From assembly GCF_001423615.1 (NCBI RefSeq), contig NZ_LMOU01000002.1:375148-409534 (forward strand): 34,387 bases of DNA, given 5' to 3'. The position numbers and the translations under genes were made by a program. This document shows positions 8,256-16,601 of the stretch, piece by piece (position 1 is the stretch's first letter; each line of letters starts with the position of its first letter). Source of the stretch: Microbacterium sp. Leaf159. GTDB taxonomy: Bacteria; Actinomycetota; Actinomycetes; Actinomycetales; Microbacteriaceae. The notes under the pieces were generated by a model, which was not told the DNA's origin, did not search any database, and worked only from the letters and a program-made list of their open reading frames with translations.

Positions 8256-9722
8256 TCAGGAGACCGGGATCAGCGTGTACTTGGTGGACAGGTACTCGTG
8301 GATGCCCTCGAGTCCGCCCTCGCGGCCGACGCCGGACTGCTTGACGCCACCGAAGGGAGCTGCGGCGTTGGACACCACGCCCACGTTGAGACCCATCATG
8401 CCGGTCTCGAGCTTGTCGATCATGCGCTGTCCGCGCTGCAGGTTCTCGGTGAACACGTACGAGACGAGTCCGTACTCCGTGTCGTTAGCGAGACGGACCG
8501 CGTCGTCCTCGGTGTCGAAGGTCGCGATCGCCAGCACCGGTCCGAAGATCTCCTCGCGGAGGATCGCCGACCCTGCGACGACGTCGGTGAGCACGGTCGG
8601 CTCGTAGAACGTGCCGGTGCCCTCGAGCGCCTTGCCACCGGCGAGCAGAGTCGCGCCGCGCTCGACGGCATCGTCGACGAGCTCTCCGGCCTTCGCCACA
8701 GCGCCCTCATCGATGAGCGGTCCGATCGAGACGCCCTCTTCCGTGCCGCGACCGATCTTCATGGCGTTGACCCGCTCGGTGACCTTGCGGGCGAACTCCT
8801 CGGCGACGTCCTTGTGGACGATGAAGCGGTTGGCGGCGGTGCACGCCTGACCGATGTTGCGGAACTTCGCAGCCAGTGCGCCGTCCACGGCCTTGTCGAG
8901 GTCGGCATCGTCGAACACGACGAACGGGGCGTTGCCGCCCAGCTCCATCGACACTCGCAGCACGCCCTCGGCGGCCTGCGCGATGAGCTTGCGGCCCACC
9001 TCGGTCGAGCCGGTGAACGACAGCTTGCGCAGACGAGGGTCGGCGATGATCGGGGCGGACAGCGCCGAGGACTTCGACGTCTGCACGACGTTGACGACAC
9101 CGGCGGGGAGGCCCGCCTTCTCGAGCAGCGACGTGAAGAAGATCGTCGTCAGCGGCGTGAGTGCCGGGGGCTTGATGACCACGGTGCAGCCGGCGGCGAG
9201 GGCCGGAGCGATCTTGCGGGTCGCCATCGCGAACGGGAAGTTCCACGGTGTCACGAAGAACGACGGACCGACCGGACGCTGCGAGACGACCATGTGCCCG
9301 GTGCCCTCGGGGTTGATGCCGTAGCGGCCGCTGATGCGCACGGCCTCTTCGCTGAACCACCGCAGGAACTCGCCGCCGTAGGCGACCTCTCCGCGGGCCT
9401 CGGCGAGCGGCTTTCCCATCTCGAGCGTCATCAGCAACGCGAGGTCCTCCTTGTGCTCCTGCACGAGGTCGAACGCGCGGCGCAGGATCTCGCTGCGGGT
9501 GCGGGGAGCGGTGGCGGCCCACGAGTCCTGCGCGGCCACGGCCGCATCCAGGGCGCGGATGCCGTCGGCAGGCGTCGCATCCGCGATCGTGCGGATGACC
9601 GCTCCGGTCGCCGGGTCCTGCACGTCGAACGTGCCGCCGGTCTCGCCGTCGATCCACTCTCCCCCGATGAAGAGGCCGGTGGGGATGCTGTCGAGCAGCG
9701 CCTGCTCTGTCTGAGTGCTCAT
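8256..9722 (-). CDS. gabD: succinate-semialdehyde dehydrogenase, GabD type
   Basis: A 488-residue aldehyde dehydrogenase close in length to E. coli GabD (482). It shows FIGGEWIDG at the start, TPWNFPFAMATRKIAPALAA, LSFTGSTEVG, the catalytic glutamate in MELGGNAPF and nucleophile C294 in GQACTAANR. An oddity is VIKPPALTP where most relatives have KPAE/S-x-TP; the position after the lysine-proline helps hold the cofactor ribose, so cofactor preference may differ. The expected role is oxidation of succinate semialdehyde to succinate for entry into the TCA cycle. It follows the APC permease gene by 32 nt and precedes the second aldehyde dehydrogenase by 26 nt. AAAGAGA before the ATG is a reasonable ribosome binding site. 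Confidence 0.88.
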   Translation of the reverse strand: MSTQTEQALLDSIPTGLFIGGEWIDGETGGTFDVQDPATGAVIRTIADATPADGIRALDAAVAAQDSWAATAPRTRSEILRRAFDLVQEHKEDLALLMTLEMGKPLAEARGEVAYGGEFLRWFSEEAVRISGRYGINPEGTGHMVVSQRPVGPSFFVTPWNFPFAMATRKIAPALAAGCTVVIKPPALTPLTTIFFTSLLEKAGLPAGVVNVVQTSKSSALSAPIIADPRLRKLSFTGSTEVGRKLIAQAAEGVLRVSMELGGNAPFVVFDDADLDKAVDGALAAKFRNIGQACTAANRFIVHKDVAEEFARKVTERVNAMKIGRGTEEGVSIGPLIDEGAVAKAGELVDDAVERGATLLAGGKALEGTGTFYEPTVLTDVVAGSAILREEIFGPVLAIATFDTEDDAVRLANDTEYGLVSYVFTENLQRGQRMIDKLETGMMGLNVGVVSNAAAPFGGVKQSGVGREGGLEGIHEYLSTKYTLIPVS

Positions 9723-9754
9723 GGAATCTCTTTCTGTGGGGACGTGGGTGAGGG

Positions 9755-11299
9755 TCAGCGGCGGCGGGCGCTCGGCGGCGCATCGACGCCGAGGGTCTCA
9801 CCGCGGAAGAAGGCCGGACGCTTGATCGCCTGCCAGATCATGATCACGATGCCGATCACGATGATGCCGACGCCGAGGACGAACACGAGGCCGAGGCCGC
9901 CGATGCTCGAACCGCTGCCGTAGGCCGGATCCATCGAGTCGATGAGCGTCGTCACGAACAGCACGGCGAGGATCGCGCCGCCGACGAGCGGGAACAGGAA
10001 CGTGAAGAAGAAGCTCCTGGCCGAATCGAACCACTGCTTGCGGAAGTACCACACGCACGCGAACGCGGTGAGGCCGTAGTAGAAGCAGATCATCATGCCG
10101 AGCGACAGGATGGTGTCGGTGAGCACGTTCTCGCTCAGCAGCCGCATCACGGCGTAGAACACGGATGCGACCACAGCCGACACGATCGTCGAGTAGCCCG
10201 GCGTGAAGAACCGCGGGCTGACGCGCGCGAACTTCTTCGGCAGGGCACCGTAGTGCCCCATCGCCAGCAGCGTGCGGGCGGGTCCGACCGCGGTCGACTG
10301 CAGCGACGCCGCCGAGCTCGACAGCACCGCGAGCGACACGAGGAACGCGAGCGGCCCCAGGATCGGGTCGGACAGCGCGAAGAACACGTTCGCCGAGATG
10401 TCCTCGTTCGCGAGACCGTAGTCACCCGTGCCGACACCGGCGAACATGATCAGGCCGATCGCGAGCAGCAGGTACAGGGCCACGACCACGACGACGGTGA
10501 CCATCGCTGCGCGGCCAGGGGTCTTCGCCGGGTCCTTGGTCTCCTCGTTCATGGTGAGGACGACGTCCCAGCCCCAGAAGATGAAGATCGACAGCGAGAG
10601 ACCCGCGGCGAAGGCGCTGAACGACGGCACCTCGAACGGGTTGAACCACGACCACGAGAACGCGGTGGGCTCCGGTGCGTCACCCGAGACGGCCTTGACG
10701 ATCGCGACCGTCGCGAAGACGACGAGCACGAGCACCTGGAAGCCGACGAGGATGTACTGGAACTTCTGCGTGGTCTGCATGTCGCGGTACGACACGAGGG
10801 TCGCGCCGAGCATGAAGAGCAGACAGACGACCACGTTGATGATCGGGTTGAACGCGAGGTCGGCGATGCCGGGGTTGCCGCTGATCTGGGCGATCAGCAG
10901 GAAGAGGAACTCGACGGCGATGCCGGCGAGGTTCGACAGCACGATGACGGTGGCGGCGATCAGGCCCCATCCGGTCATCCAGCCGATCCACGGGCCGAAC
11001 GCCCGCACACCCCAGGTGAACGAGGTGCCGGAGTCGGGCATCATGCGGTTGAGCTCGCGATAGCCGAACGCCGTCAGGAGCATCGGGATGAACCCGACGA
11101 GCATGATCGCAGGCACCTGGGTGCCGACGACCGCGACCGTCGGTCCGAGCGACGCGGTGAGCGTGTAGGCGGGCGCGATCGTGGATACGCCGATCACGAC
11201 GGCTCCGAGGACGCCGACGGCTCCTGCGCTCAAACCCTTCTGGGAGATGCCGGTCGTCACACCGGATTCGGGCTCCGTCGCCCGGTTCGAGCTGCTCAT
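9755..11299 (-). CDS. APC-family amine/amino acid permease
   Basis: A 514-residue polytopic membrane protein with about 12 predicted helices. The first carries the family signature region around GAVVIGVSTIAPAYTLTASL, followed by GYRELNRMMPDSGTSFTW, typical of the amino acid-polyamine-organocation superfamily. A longer reading frame exists upstream, but the chosen ATG (MSSSNRATEP) has AGGAG in front and overlaps the stop of the universal stress gene by one base (TGATG), so it is translationally coupled. Sitting behind putrescine oxidase, it is probably the putrescine uptake system, with the other permease in the unit taking up GABA. Substrate assignment is by context only. Confidence 0.85.
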   Translation of the reverse strand: MSSSNRATEPESGVTTGISQKGLSAGAVGVLGAVVIGVSTIAPAYTLTASLGPTVAVVGTQVPAIMLVGFIPMLLTAFGYRELNRMMPDSGTSFTWGVRAFGPWIGWMTGWGLIAATVIVLSNLAGIAVEFLFLLIAQISGNPGIADLAFNPIINVVVCLLFMLGATLVSYRDMQTTQKFQYILVGFQVLVLVVFATVAIVKAVSGDAPEPTAFSWSWFNPFEVPSFSAFAAGLSLSIFIFWGWDVVLTMNEETKDPAKTPGRAAMVTVVVVVALYLLLAIGLIMFAGVGTGDYGLANEDISANVFFALSDPILGPLAFLVSLAVLSSSAASLQSTAVGPARTLLAMGHYGALPKKFARVSPRFFTPGYSTIVSAVVASVFYAVMRLLSENVLTDTILSLGMMICFYYGLTAFACVWYFRKQWFDSARSFFFTFLFPLVGGAILAVLFVTTLIDSMDPAYGSGSSIGGLGLVFVLGVGIIVIGIVIMIWQAIKRPAFFRGETLGVDAPPSARRR

Positions 11300-12183
11300 C
11301 AGCGGACTCCTGCTTCGGCGCGGGTGCGCGGGACGACGATCATGGGTACGGGCAGTTCGTGCAGCATCTTCGCTGCGGTGGAGCCCAGGAACAGGCGGCG
11401 CGGTTGCGCCAGACGGCTCGAGCCGACGAGGACGACCTCGCCGGGGAGCCACGAGAGATTCGAGACCGCGTCTTCGACCGTGTCGCCAGGCGCCTCCTCG
11501 ACCTCGGCGTGCAGCTCCTCGGGAAGGAGCCCCTTCGCGCGAGCGAGCACGTCATGCGCGTGCTGGTCACCCACCACGCGGATCGCGCCGGTATCGAGGC
11601 CGGGTGGGACGTCGAACGGCACGAGCGAGACCAGGCGGAGGCCCACTCGCGACTCGGTCGCGACCGCCGCGGCCTCGTCGAGCAGGTTGTCGGCGCCGGG
11701 ACGCGTACCGATCGCGACGGTCACACGCGGGAGGACGTGGTCGTCCTCAGAGGCCGTCCCCGCCGGCGCGAGCGCCACCGGGATGGTCGACGAGTGCAGC
11801 AGTTCGGAGGCGACGCTGCCGAGACGGTGGCGGCCGAAGATGCTGCCGTTGGCCGTTCCGACCACGATCACGCGGGCGTCGAACTCCTCGCCCGCGGCGA
11901 TCAGCCCCTCGGCGAAGGACTCGCCGAAGCGCACGTGACCCGTGCGGGTCAGTTCCTGCGGAAGCCGCACGACCGCATCCTCGAGCCACTCCTTCGCCTG
12001 GCGACGGATGTGGTCCTCGTAGGCGCGCTCCGGAGGGACCGCCGCACTGCGGGTGCCCTCGGAGGGCAGCACGATCACGAGGTGCAGGACCGCCCCGAGG
12101 CTGCGGGCGAGCCGCGCGCCGAGAGCCGCGGCATCCGCACCCGCATCCGTCGCCGTGTAGCCGACGACGACTGCGCCGGTCAT
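11299..12183 (-). CDS. tandem universal stress protein (two UspA domains)
   Basis: A 294-residue cytosolic protein with two Usp domains (about residues 4-145 and 160-290). The first ends in GTANGSIFGRHRLGS, matching the G-x2-G-x9-G-S ATP-binding signature. The second has GSSRLAQPRRLFLGST, in which the first part is altered, so nucleotide binding may be limited to domain 1. The ATG (MTGAVVVGYTATDAG) overlaps the puo stop by one base (TGATG), and its own stop overlaps the permease start in the same way. Two coupled junctions place it firmly inside the putrescine unit. Putrescine oxidase releases H2O2, ammonia and a reactive aldehyde, so a stress-sensing or protective job is plausible but unproven. 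Confidence 0.9.
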   Translation of the reverse strand: MTGAVVVGYTATDAGADAAALGARLARSLGAVLHLVIVLPSEGTRSAAVPPERAYEDHIRRQAKEWLEDAVVRLPQELTRTGHVRFGESFAEGLIAAGEEFDARVIVVGTANGSIFGRHRLGSVASELLHSSTIPVALAPAGTASEDDHVLPRVTVAIGTRPGADNLLDEAAAVATESRVGLRLVSLVPFDVPPGLDTGAIRVVGDQHAHDVLARAKGLLPEELHAEVEEAPGDTVEDAVSNLSWLPGEVVLVGSSRLAQPRRLFLGSTAAKMLHELPVPMIVVPRTRAEAGVR

Positions 12184-13565
12184 CAGCCGACCTCGGCCGT
12201 GTCGCCGGACGTCCTGCTCGAGTCGACGATGTTCGAGGCCACGAGGTGGCCCATGCGGATCGCGCCGTCGACGTGCTGGTAACCGGCGCCCGCGAGATCG
12301 CTGCACGCGAAGTGGATCGGGCCGACGGCCGAGCGCAGGTCCGCGCCGTAGCGGTGGAGGCCGCCCATGTCGAAGCTCGCCGCGTACGCGCCGCGGGTCC
12401 ACTCCTCGGTGCCCCAGTCGCTCTCGTAGTAGACGGCCGGGTTCTTGGCCTCGGGTCCGTAGTAGTGCGACAGCGACTCGAGGATGCGCTCCTTGCGCTC
12501 CTCGGCCGTGAGGGTGAAGAGGTCATCGGCGTTCTGGTCGCTGACGAAGCCGACCAGGGTGCCGCGCTCGTCGGCGTGGTTCGTGTTGTCGTAGGCCTCG
12601 TGCGCCAGCTCGTACGGGCTGAACGCGGTGCCACTGAGGCCCTGCTCGCGCCAGAACGGGCGGTCGTAGACGGCGTGCACCTTGATGACGAAGCCCATCG
12701 AGATGTGCTGGTGCATCTGGTGCTGGCGACGCGGCAGCGGCGGCACGAAGGCGATGCGGCTGTAGAGAACCGGAGCGTGCGCGAGGATCGCGTAACGCGC
12801 ACGCACGGTGAGCTCGTCGGTCGTGGCGGTCACGCCGTCGGCGCCCCACTCGAGCGACCGCACCGGCTGGTTCAGCAGCACATCGTCGCCGAGGCGCTCT
12901 GCCAGCAGCAGCGGGACCTTCTGCAGGCCGCCCACGACGCGCTTGTCGAGGATGAAGTCGGCGTCGACGAGGTTCGAGTACGACCCCGCGGATGCCGCCA
13001 TCAGCAGCGACTGCAGCAGCGAGAACGAGTGCGTGGGCTTGGTGAGCATCGCGGATCCCGTGGCGAAGGCCAGGTTGCGCACGGCCTCGTCGTCGTCGGT
13101 CTGCGCCCGCAGCCAGGCGTCCCAGGTGACCGAGTCCCACTCCTCGGCGTTCGCGTGCGCCCACGGACGATCGGGGTCGATCTCGGCCACCATGTCGTCG
13201 AGGCGCTCGGTGATCTCGGCGATGACCGCCTCGGTCTCAGCCGACACCGGGAACATCTCCCCCGTGAAGCGGTGCGTCTGACCGTCGGGCCCGACATACA
13301 CGCTGTCGCCCTCGCGGTAGCGGCTGTAGGTCTCGAGCCCCAGCTCCTCGATGGTGTCCTTCAGCGCGTCCTGATCGGGCGAGACCCACTGTCCGCCGAT
13401 CTCGAGCATGGCGCCGTCGATGACATCCGTCCACAGACGGCCTCCGACGCGGTCGCGGGCCTCCAGGACGGCGACCGACAGGCCGGCTTTGCGCAGGTCG
13501 TTCGCCGCCGTGAGCCCTGCGGCTCCCGCACCGACGATCAGCACGTCACGAGTGATCTCAGCCAT
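12183..13565 (-). CDS. puo: putrescine oxidase (flavin amine oxidase)
   Basis: Oxidises putrescine to 4-aminobutanal with release of NH3 and H2O2 (EC 1.4.3.10). The 460-residue protein has the FAD dinucleotide fold GAGAAG (12-17) with E35 at the end of the second strand, then DRVGGRLWT. From memory it matches Rhodococcus erythropolis Puo along its length, including IGGQWVSPDQ, LLMAASAGSYSNLVD, FILDKRVVGG, RRQHQMHQH, VYYESDWGTEEWTRG and GYQHVDGAIRMG. E323, just before AYDNTNH, corresponds to the substrate-recognition glutamate E324 described in that enzyme. No signal peptide or membrane segment is seen. AAGGAGA precedes the ATG. It follows the GABA permease gene after a 79-bp gap that holds an 11-bp inverted repeat, and is coupled to usp downstream. 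Confidence 0.93.
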   Translation of the reverse strand: MAEITRDVLIVGAGAAGLTAANDLRKAGLSVAVLEARDRVGGRLWTDVIDGAMLEIGGQWVSPDQDALKDTIEELGLETYSRYREGDSVYVGPDGQTHRFTGEMFPVSAETEAVIAEITERLDDMVAEIDPDRPWAHANAEEWDSVTWDAWLRAQTDDDEAVRNLAFATGSAMLTKPTHSFSLLQSLLMAASAGSYSNLVDADFILDKRVVGGLQKVPLLLAERLGDDVLLNQPVRSLEWGADGVTATTDELTVRARYAILAHAPVLYSRIAFVPPLPRRQHQMHQHISMGFVIKVHAVYDRPFWREQGLSGTAFSPYELAHEAYDNTNHADERGTLVGFVSDQNADDLFTLTAEERKERILESLSHYYGPEAKNPAVYYESDWGTEEWTRGAYAASFDMGGLHRYGADLRSAVGPIHFACSDLAGAGYQHVDGAIRMGHLVASNIVDSSRTSGDTAEVG

Positions 13566-13595
13566 CTGCTTCTCCTTCGTTGGAAAGGGGTAGTG

Positions 13596-13636
13596 CCGGT
13601 CGCGATCCGAAATCCCCCGATACGAATCGCGACCGG
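13596..13636. other. inverted repeat inside the putrescine unit (attenuator, processing or operator candidate)
   Basis: CCGGTCGCGAT (13596-13606) and ATCGCGACCGG (13626-13636) form an 11-bp perfect inverted repeat with a 19-nt loop. It occupies the only sizeable gap in the unit, between the permease stop and the puo start. On the transcript it would form a stable stem without a T-tract. It could partly terminate transcription, mark an mRNA processing site or bind a regulator at an internal puo promoter. Confidence 0.65.
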
Positions 13637-13644
13637 ACGTGTGT

Positions 13645-15123
13645 TCAGGTCGCGAGGGCGTCGCTTCCCGATGTCTCGGTCGCCTGTGCGGCGTTGCGCT
13701 TCTTGAGGTTGCGACGCACGAACGGCCAGAAGAGCACGAGCACGCCGGTGGCGATGAGGCTCGTCCAGACCTGGGTGCGTCCGCCCTCGGTCGTGAGCAT
13801 GACGACGAGCACCGCGGCGATGCAGGTGATCAGCAGGATGTTGAGCCACGGGTGCAGCCACATCTTCAGCTTGAGGTTCTCGACCTCCTCCGGCGTCATC
13901 TTCTGGCGCAGACGCCACTGGGTCAGCGCGATGAAGACGTAGACGAACAGCGCGACGAGTCCCGCCGAGTTCATGATGAAGTCGAAGATGCCTGAGCCGG
14001 GTGTGAAGAAGTTGACGAGGGTGGCGATGAGGCCGCCGATCGTCGAGGCGAGCAGCGCCATGACGGGCACGCCGCTCTTCGACTTCTTCGTCATGATCTT
14101 CGGCGCGAAGCCCTGCTCGGCCAGTGCCGAGAACATGCGCGACGCGGAGTACAGGCCGGAGTTCAGCACCGAGATCACGGCTGTGAAGATCACGAGCTGC
14201 ATGATGATGCTCGCGCCGGGGATGCCGAACTGCTCGAGCGCGTACGTGAACGGCGCGTTCGCGACGTCGGTCGGCACGGGCAGCTCGTCCCACGGCACGA
14301 CGGTGACGATGATGAGCACGGAGCCGACGAAGAACAGCAGGATGCGCCAGATGATGGTGCTCGTCGCCTGACGGATGCCCTTGGCAGGATCCTCGGACTC
14401 CGCCGACGCCATCACGGCGATCTCGGTGCCGAAGTACGAGAAGATCACGAGCGCGACGCCGGTGAAGGCGACGCCGTAGCCGTTCGGGGCGAATCCGCCG
14501 TGCTCCCAGAGGTTCGAGACCGAGACCTCGGAGTTCGGCCAGAGTCCGAAGGCGAAGAGCAGACCGGCACCGAGGAACACGACGATCGCGAGCACCTTGA
14601 TGCTGGCGAGCCAGAACTCGACCTCGCCGAACGTGCGGACCGAGATGACGTTGGTCCCGACGAAGATCGCGATGAGGATCAGCGACCAGGCCCAGGACGG
14701 CACCACCGGGAACCAGCTGGCCATCGTCTCGCCGCCCAGGACCGCCTCATAGGCGAGCACGCCGACCCAGAAGTACCAGTAGAGCCAGCCCACGAGGTAG
14801 GCGGCCCAGTTGCCGAGGCCCACCCTCGCGTACTCCATGAACGAGCCGATGGCCGGACGCGATGCCGCCATCTCGCCGAGCATGCGCATCGCCAGGAACA
14901 CCAGCAGTCCGCCGATGAGATACGACAGCACGGCGGCCGGCCCCACGGCGCGGATGACGTTGCCCGATCCGACGAACAGGCTCGCGCCGATGATCCCGCC
15001 GAGCGTGATCATCGTGACGTGACGGGACCGCAGCTTCTTCGTGCGCGGGTTCGCGCCGGCGAAACCGGCCGACGTCTCAGGAGAGACGGGCCGATCCCAC
15101 TGCGATTCCGGTTCGGTCGACAT
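13645..15123 (-). CDS. gabP: GABA/amino acid permease, AAT (GabP-like) family
   Basis: A 492-residue transporter with about 12 membrane helices. The first helix carries MITLGGIIGASLFVGSG, the signature of the AAT branch of the APC superfamily (GabP, AnsP, LysP relatives), followed by IGGLLVFLAMRMLGEMAA; the helix 8 region has NSGLYSASRMFSALAEQG. The start lies one base after the gabT stop (TGATATG), so translation of the two genes is coupled, which supports GABA as substrate. A symport with protons is expected for the family. The gene is followed by the 11-bp inverted repeat ahead of puo. Confidence 0.85.
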   Translation of the reverse strand: MSTEPESQWDRPVSPETSAGFAGANPRTKKLRSRHVTMITLGGIIGASLFVGSGNVIRAVGPAAVLSYLIGGLLVFLAMRMLGEMAASRPAIGSFMEYARVGLGNWAAYLVGWLYWYFWVGVLAYEAVLGGETMASWFPVVPSWAWSLILIAIFVGTNVISVRTFGEVEFWLASIKVLAIVVFLGAGLLFAFGLWPNSEVSVSNLWEHGGFAPNGYGVAFTGVALVIFSYFGTEIAVMASAESEDPAKGIRQATSTIIWRILLFFVGSVLIIVTVVPWDELPVPTDVANAPFTYALEQFGIPGASIIMQLVIFTAVISVLNSGLYSASRMFSALAEQGFAPKIMTKKSKSGVPVMALLASTIGGLIATLVNFFTPGSGIFDFIMNSAGLVALFVYVFIALTQWRLRQKMTPEEVENLKLKMWLHPWLNILLITCIAAVLVVMLTTEGGRTQVWTSLIATGVLVLFWPFVRRNLKKRNAAQATETSGSDALAT

Positions 15124-15124
15124 A

Positions 15125-16486
15125 TCAGGCCGCGGCGAGCGCCGCAGCGACGACGTCGAGACCCTCGTTCAGGAGGGCGTCGCCGATCGAGAGCGGAGGC
15201 AGGAAGCGGATGACGTTGCCGTAGGTGCCGCAGGTGAGCACGATGACGCCCTGGGCGACGCACGCCTTGGCGACGGCCGCGGTGAGTGCAGCATCCGGTG
15301 CCTTGGTCTCGGGATCGACGAACTCGGCCGCGATCATCGCGCCGTGTCCGCGGATGTCGCCGATGCGGGCATCCTTCTCCTGCATCGCGCCGAGGCGCTG
15401 CGTGAGGATCTCGCCGATCTCGCGCGCCCGCTCGATCACACCGTCGTTCTCGAAGACGTCGATCGCCGCGAGGGCTGCCGCGCACGCGATCGGGTTGCCG
15501 CCGTAGGTTCCACCGAGGCCGCCCGAGTGCGAGGCGTCCATGATCTCTGCCCGGCCGGTGACGGCTGCGAGCGGCAGGCCGCCCGCGATGCCCTTGGCCG
15601 TGGTGATGAGGTCGGGCTCGACGCCGAAGATCTCGCTCGCGAACATGTGGCCGGTGCGGGCGAAGCCCGTCTGCACCTCGTCGGCAATGAAGACGACGCC
15701 GTTCGCGCGGCACCACTCGGCGATCGCCGGCAGGAAGCCCTCGGCGGGAACGATGAAGCCGCCCTCGCCCTGGATCGGCTCGATGATGACGGCGGCGAGG
15801 TTGTCGGCGCCGATCTGCTTCTCGAGCTGGAGGATGACGCGGGATGCCGCCTCGGGGCCCGCGAGCCCGTCGCGGAACGGGTACGACATCGGAGCGCGGT
15901 ACACCTCAGGCGCGAACGGGCCGAAGCCGCTCTTGTAGGGCATCGACTTGGCGGTCAGCGCCATGGTGAGGTTGGTCCGGCCGTGGTAGCCGTGGTCGAA
16001 GGCGACGACCGCCTGGCGACCGGTGTGCTTGCGGGCGATCTTGATCGCGTTCTCGACGGCTTCGGCACCGGAATTGAACAGCGCGCTCTTCTTCGCGAAG
16101 CTGCCGGGGGTGAGCCGGTTGAGGGCCTCGGCCACGCCGATGTACGACTCGTACGGCGAGATCATGAAGCAGGTGTGCGTGAACTGCGCGGCCTGCGCGG
16201 CGACGGCTGCGGCGATCTTGGGGTGTGCGTTGCCGACCGTGGTCACGGCGATGCCGGATCCCAGGTCGATGAGCGAGTTGCCGTCGGCGTCGACGACCAC
16301 TCCTCCGCCTGCGGCGACGGCCGCCACGGGGACCGTGTGTCCGACACCCGCTGCCACGGCGTCCGCCTTGCGTGCGAGGATCTCCGCCGACCGGGGGCCG
16401 GGAAGGTCTGTCACGAGGCGACGCTCCTGGGGGAGCTCGGGTCCGCCGAGGGGAACTGCAACAGCTGCGTTGTCGAGGAGTGCCAT
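15125..16486 (-). CDS. gabT: 4-aminobutyrate aminotransferase
   Basis: A PLP-dependent class III aminotransferase of 453 residues that converts GABA and 2-oxoglutarate to succinate semialdehyde and glutamate (EC 2.6.1.19). Visible motifs are FNSGAEAVENAIKIAR for phosphate binding, FDHGYHGRTNL, IIEPIQGEGGF, FIADEVQTGFARTG with the PLP-nitrogen aspartate, and TTAKGIAGG with the Schiff-base K298. The frame is open further upstream, but that would run through the control region and into pucR. The ATG at 16486 (MALLDNAAVAVPLGG) is preferred because the family N-terminus begins nearby and TACGCT lies 7 nt upstream as a leaderless promoter; there is no Shine-Dalgarno. It is first gene of the seven-gene unit and divergent from its likely activator. 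Confidence 0.94.
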   Translation of the reverse strand: MALLDNAAVAVPLGGPELPQERRLVTDLPGPRSAEILARKADAVAAGVGHTVPVAAVAAGGGVVVDADGNSLIDLGSGIAVTTVGNAHPKIAAAVAAQAAQFTHTCFMISPYESYIGVAEALNRLTPGSFAKKSALFNSGAEAVENAIKIARKHTGRQAVVAFDHGYHGRTNLTMALTAKSMPYKSGFGPFAPEVYRAPMSYPFRDGLAGPEAASRVILQLEKQIGADNLAAVIIEPIQGEGGFIVPAEGFLPAIAEWCRANGVVFIADEVQTGFARTGHMFASEIFGVEPDLITTAKGIAGGLPLAAVTGRAEIMDASHSGGLGGTYGGNPIACAAALAAIDVFENDGVIERAREIGEILTQRLGAMQEKDARIGDIRGHGAMIAAEFVDPETKAPDAALTAAVAKACVAQGVIVLTCGTYGNVIRFLPPLSIGDALLNEGLDVVAAALAAA

Positions 16487-16493
16487 GTGGGCG

Positions 16494-16499
16494 AGCGTA
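16494..16499 (-). promoter_or_regulatory. predicted -10 of gabT operon, leaderless type
   Basis: On the minus strand TACGCT is followed by 7 nt and the gabT ATG. No Shine-Dalgarno precedes that ATG, so a leaderless transcript is likely. The paired 17-bp repeats begin about 25 bp further upstream, a suitable place for an activator. Confidence 0.55.
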
Positions 16500-16523
16500 C
16501 GACCGGAGCAGTGGGCGCCGCAT

Positions 16524-16570
16524 TCGCCGGGCTGTACAATCTGATCGAGATCATCGCCGGGTCGTACAAC
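16524..16570. promoter_or_regulatory. paired 17-bp direct repeats, probable PucR/GabR operators
   Basis: TCGCCGGGCTGTACAAT (16524-16540) and TCGCCGGGTCGTACAAC (16554-16570) are direct repeats identical at 14 of 17 positions, starting 30 bp apart, about three helical turns. They lie between the divergent gabT and pucR genes. PucR-type GabR of Corynebacterium is known to act from the gabT-gabR intergenic region, so these are the obvious binding sites. TACAAT at 16535-16540 also resembles a plus-strand -10 for pucR, which would give autoregulation. Confidence 0.75.
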
Positions 16571-16601
16571 CCCGTCGGCCGAGCCGCGGAAGGAGCAGGG
16601 C

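Noticed and set aside
11181..13706. An 841-codon plus-strand frame opposite permease, usp and puo
   Set aside because: All three genes on the other strand have clear family motifs and coupled starts; the plus frame has only low-complexity Arg-rich sequence.
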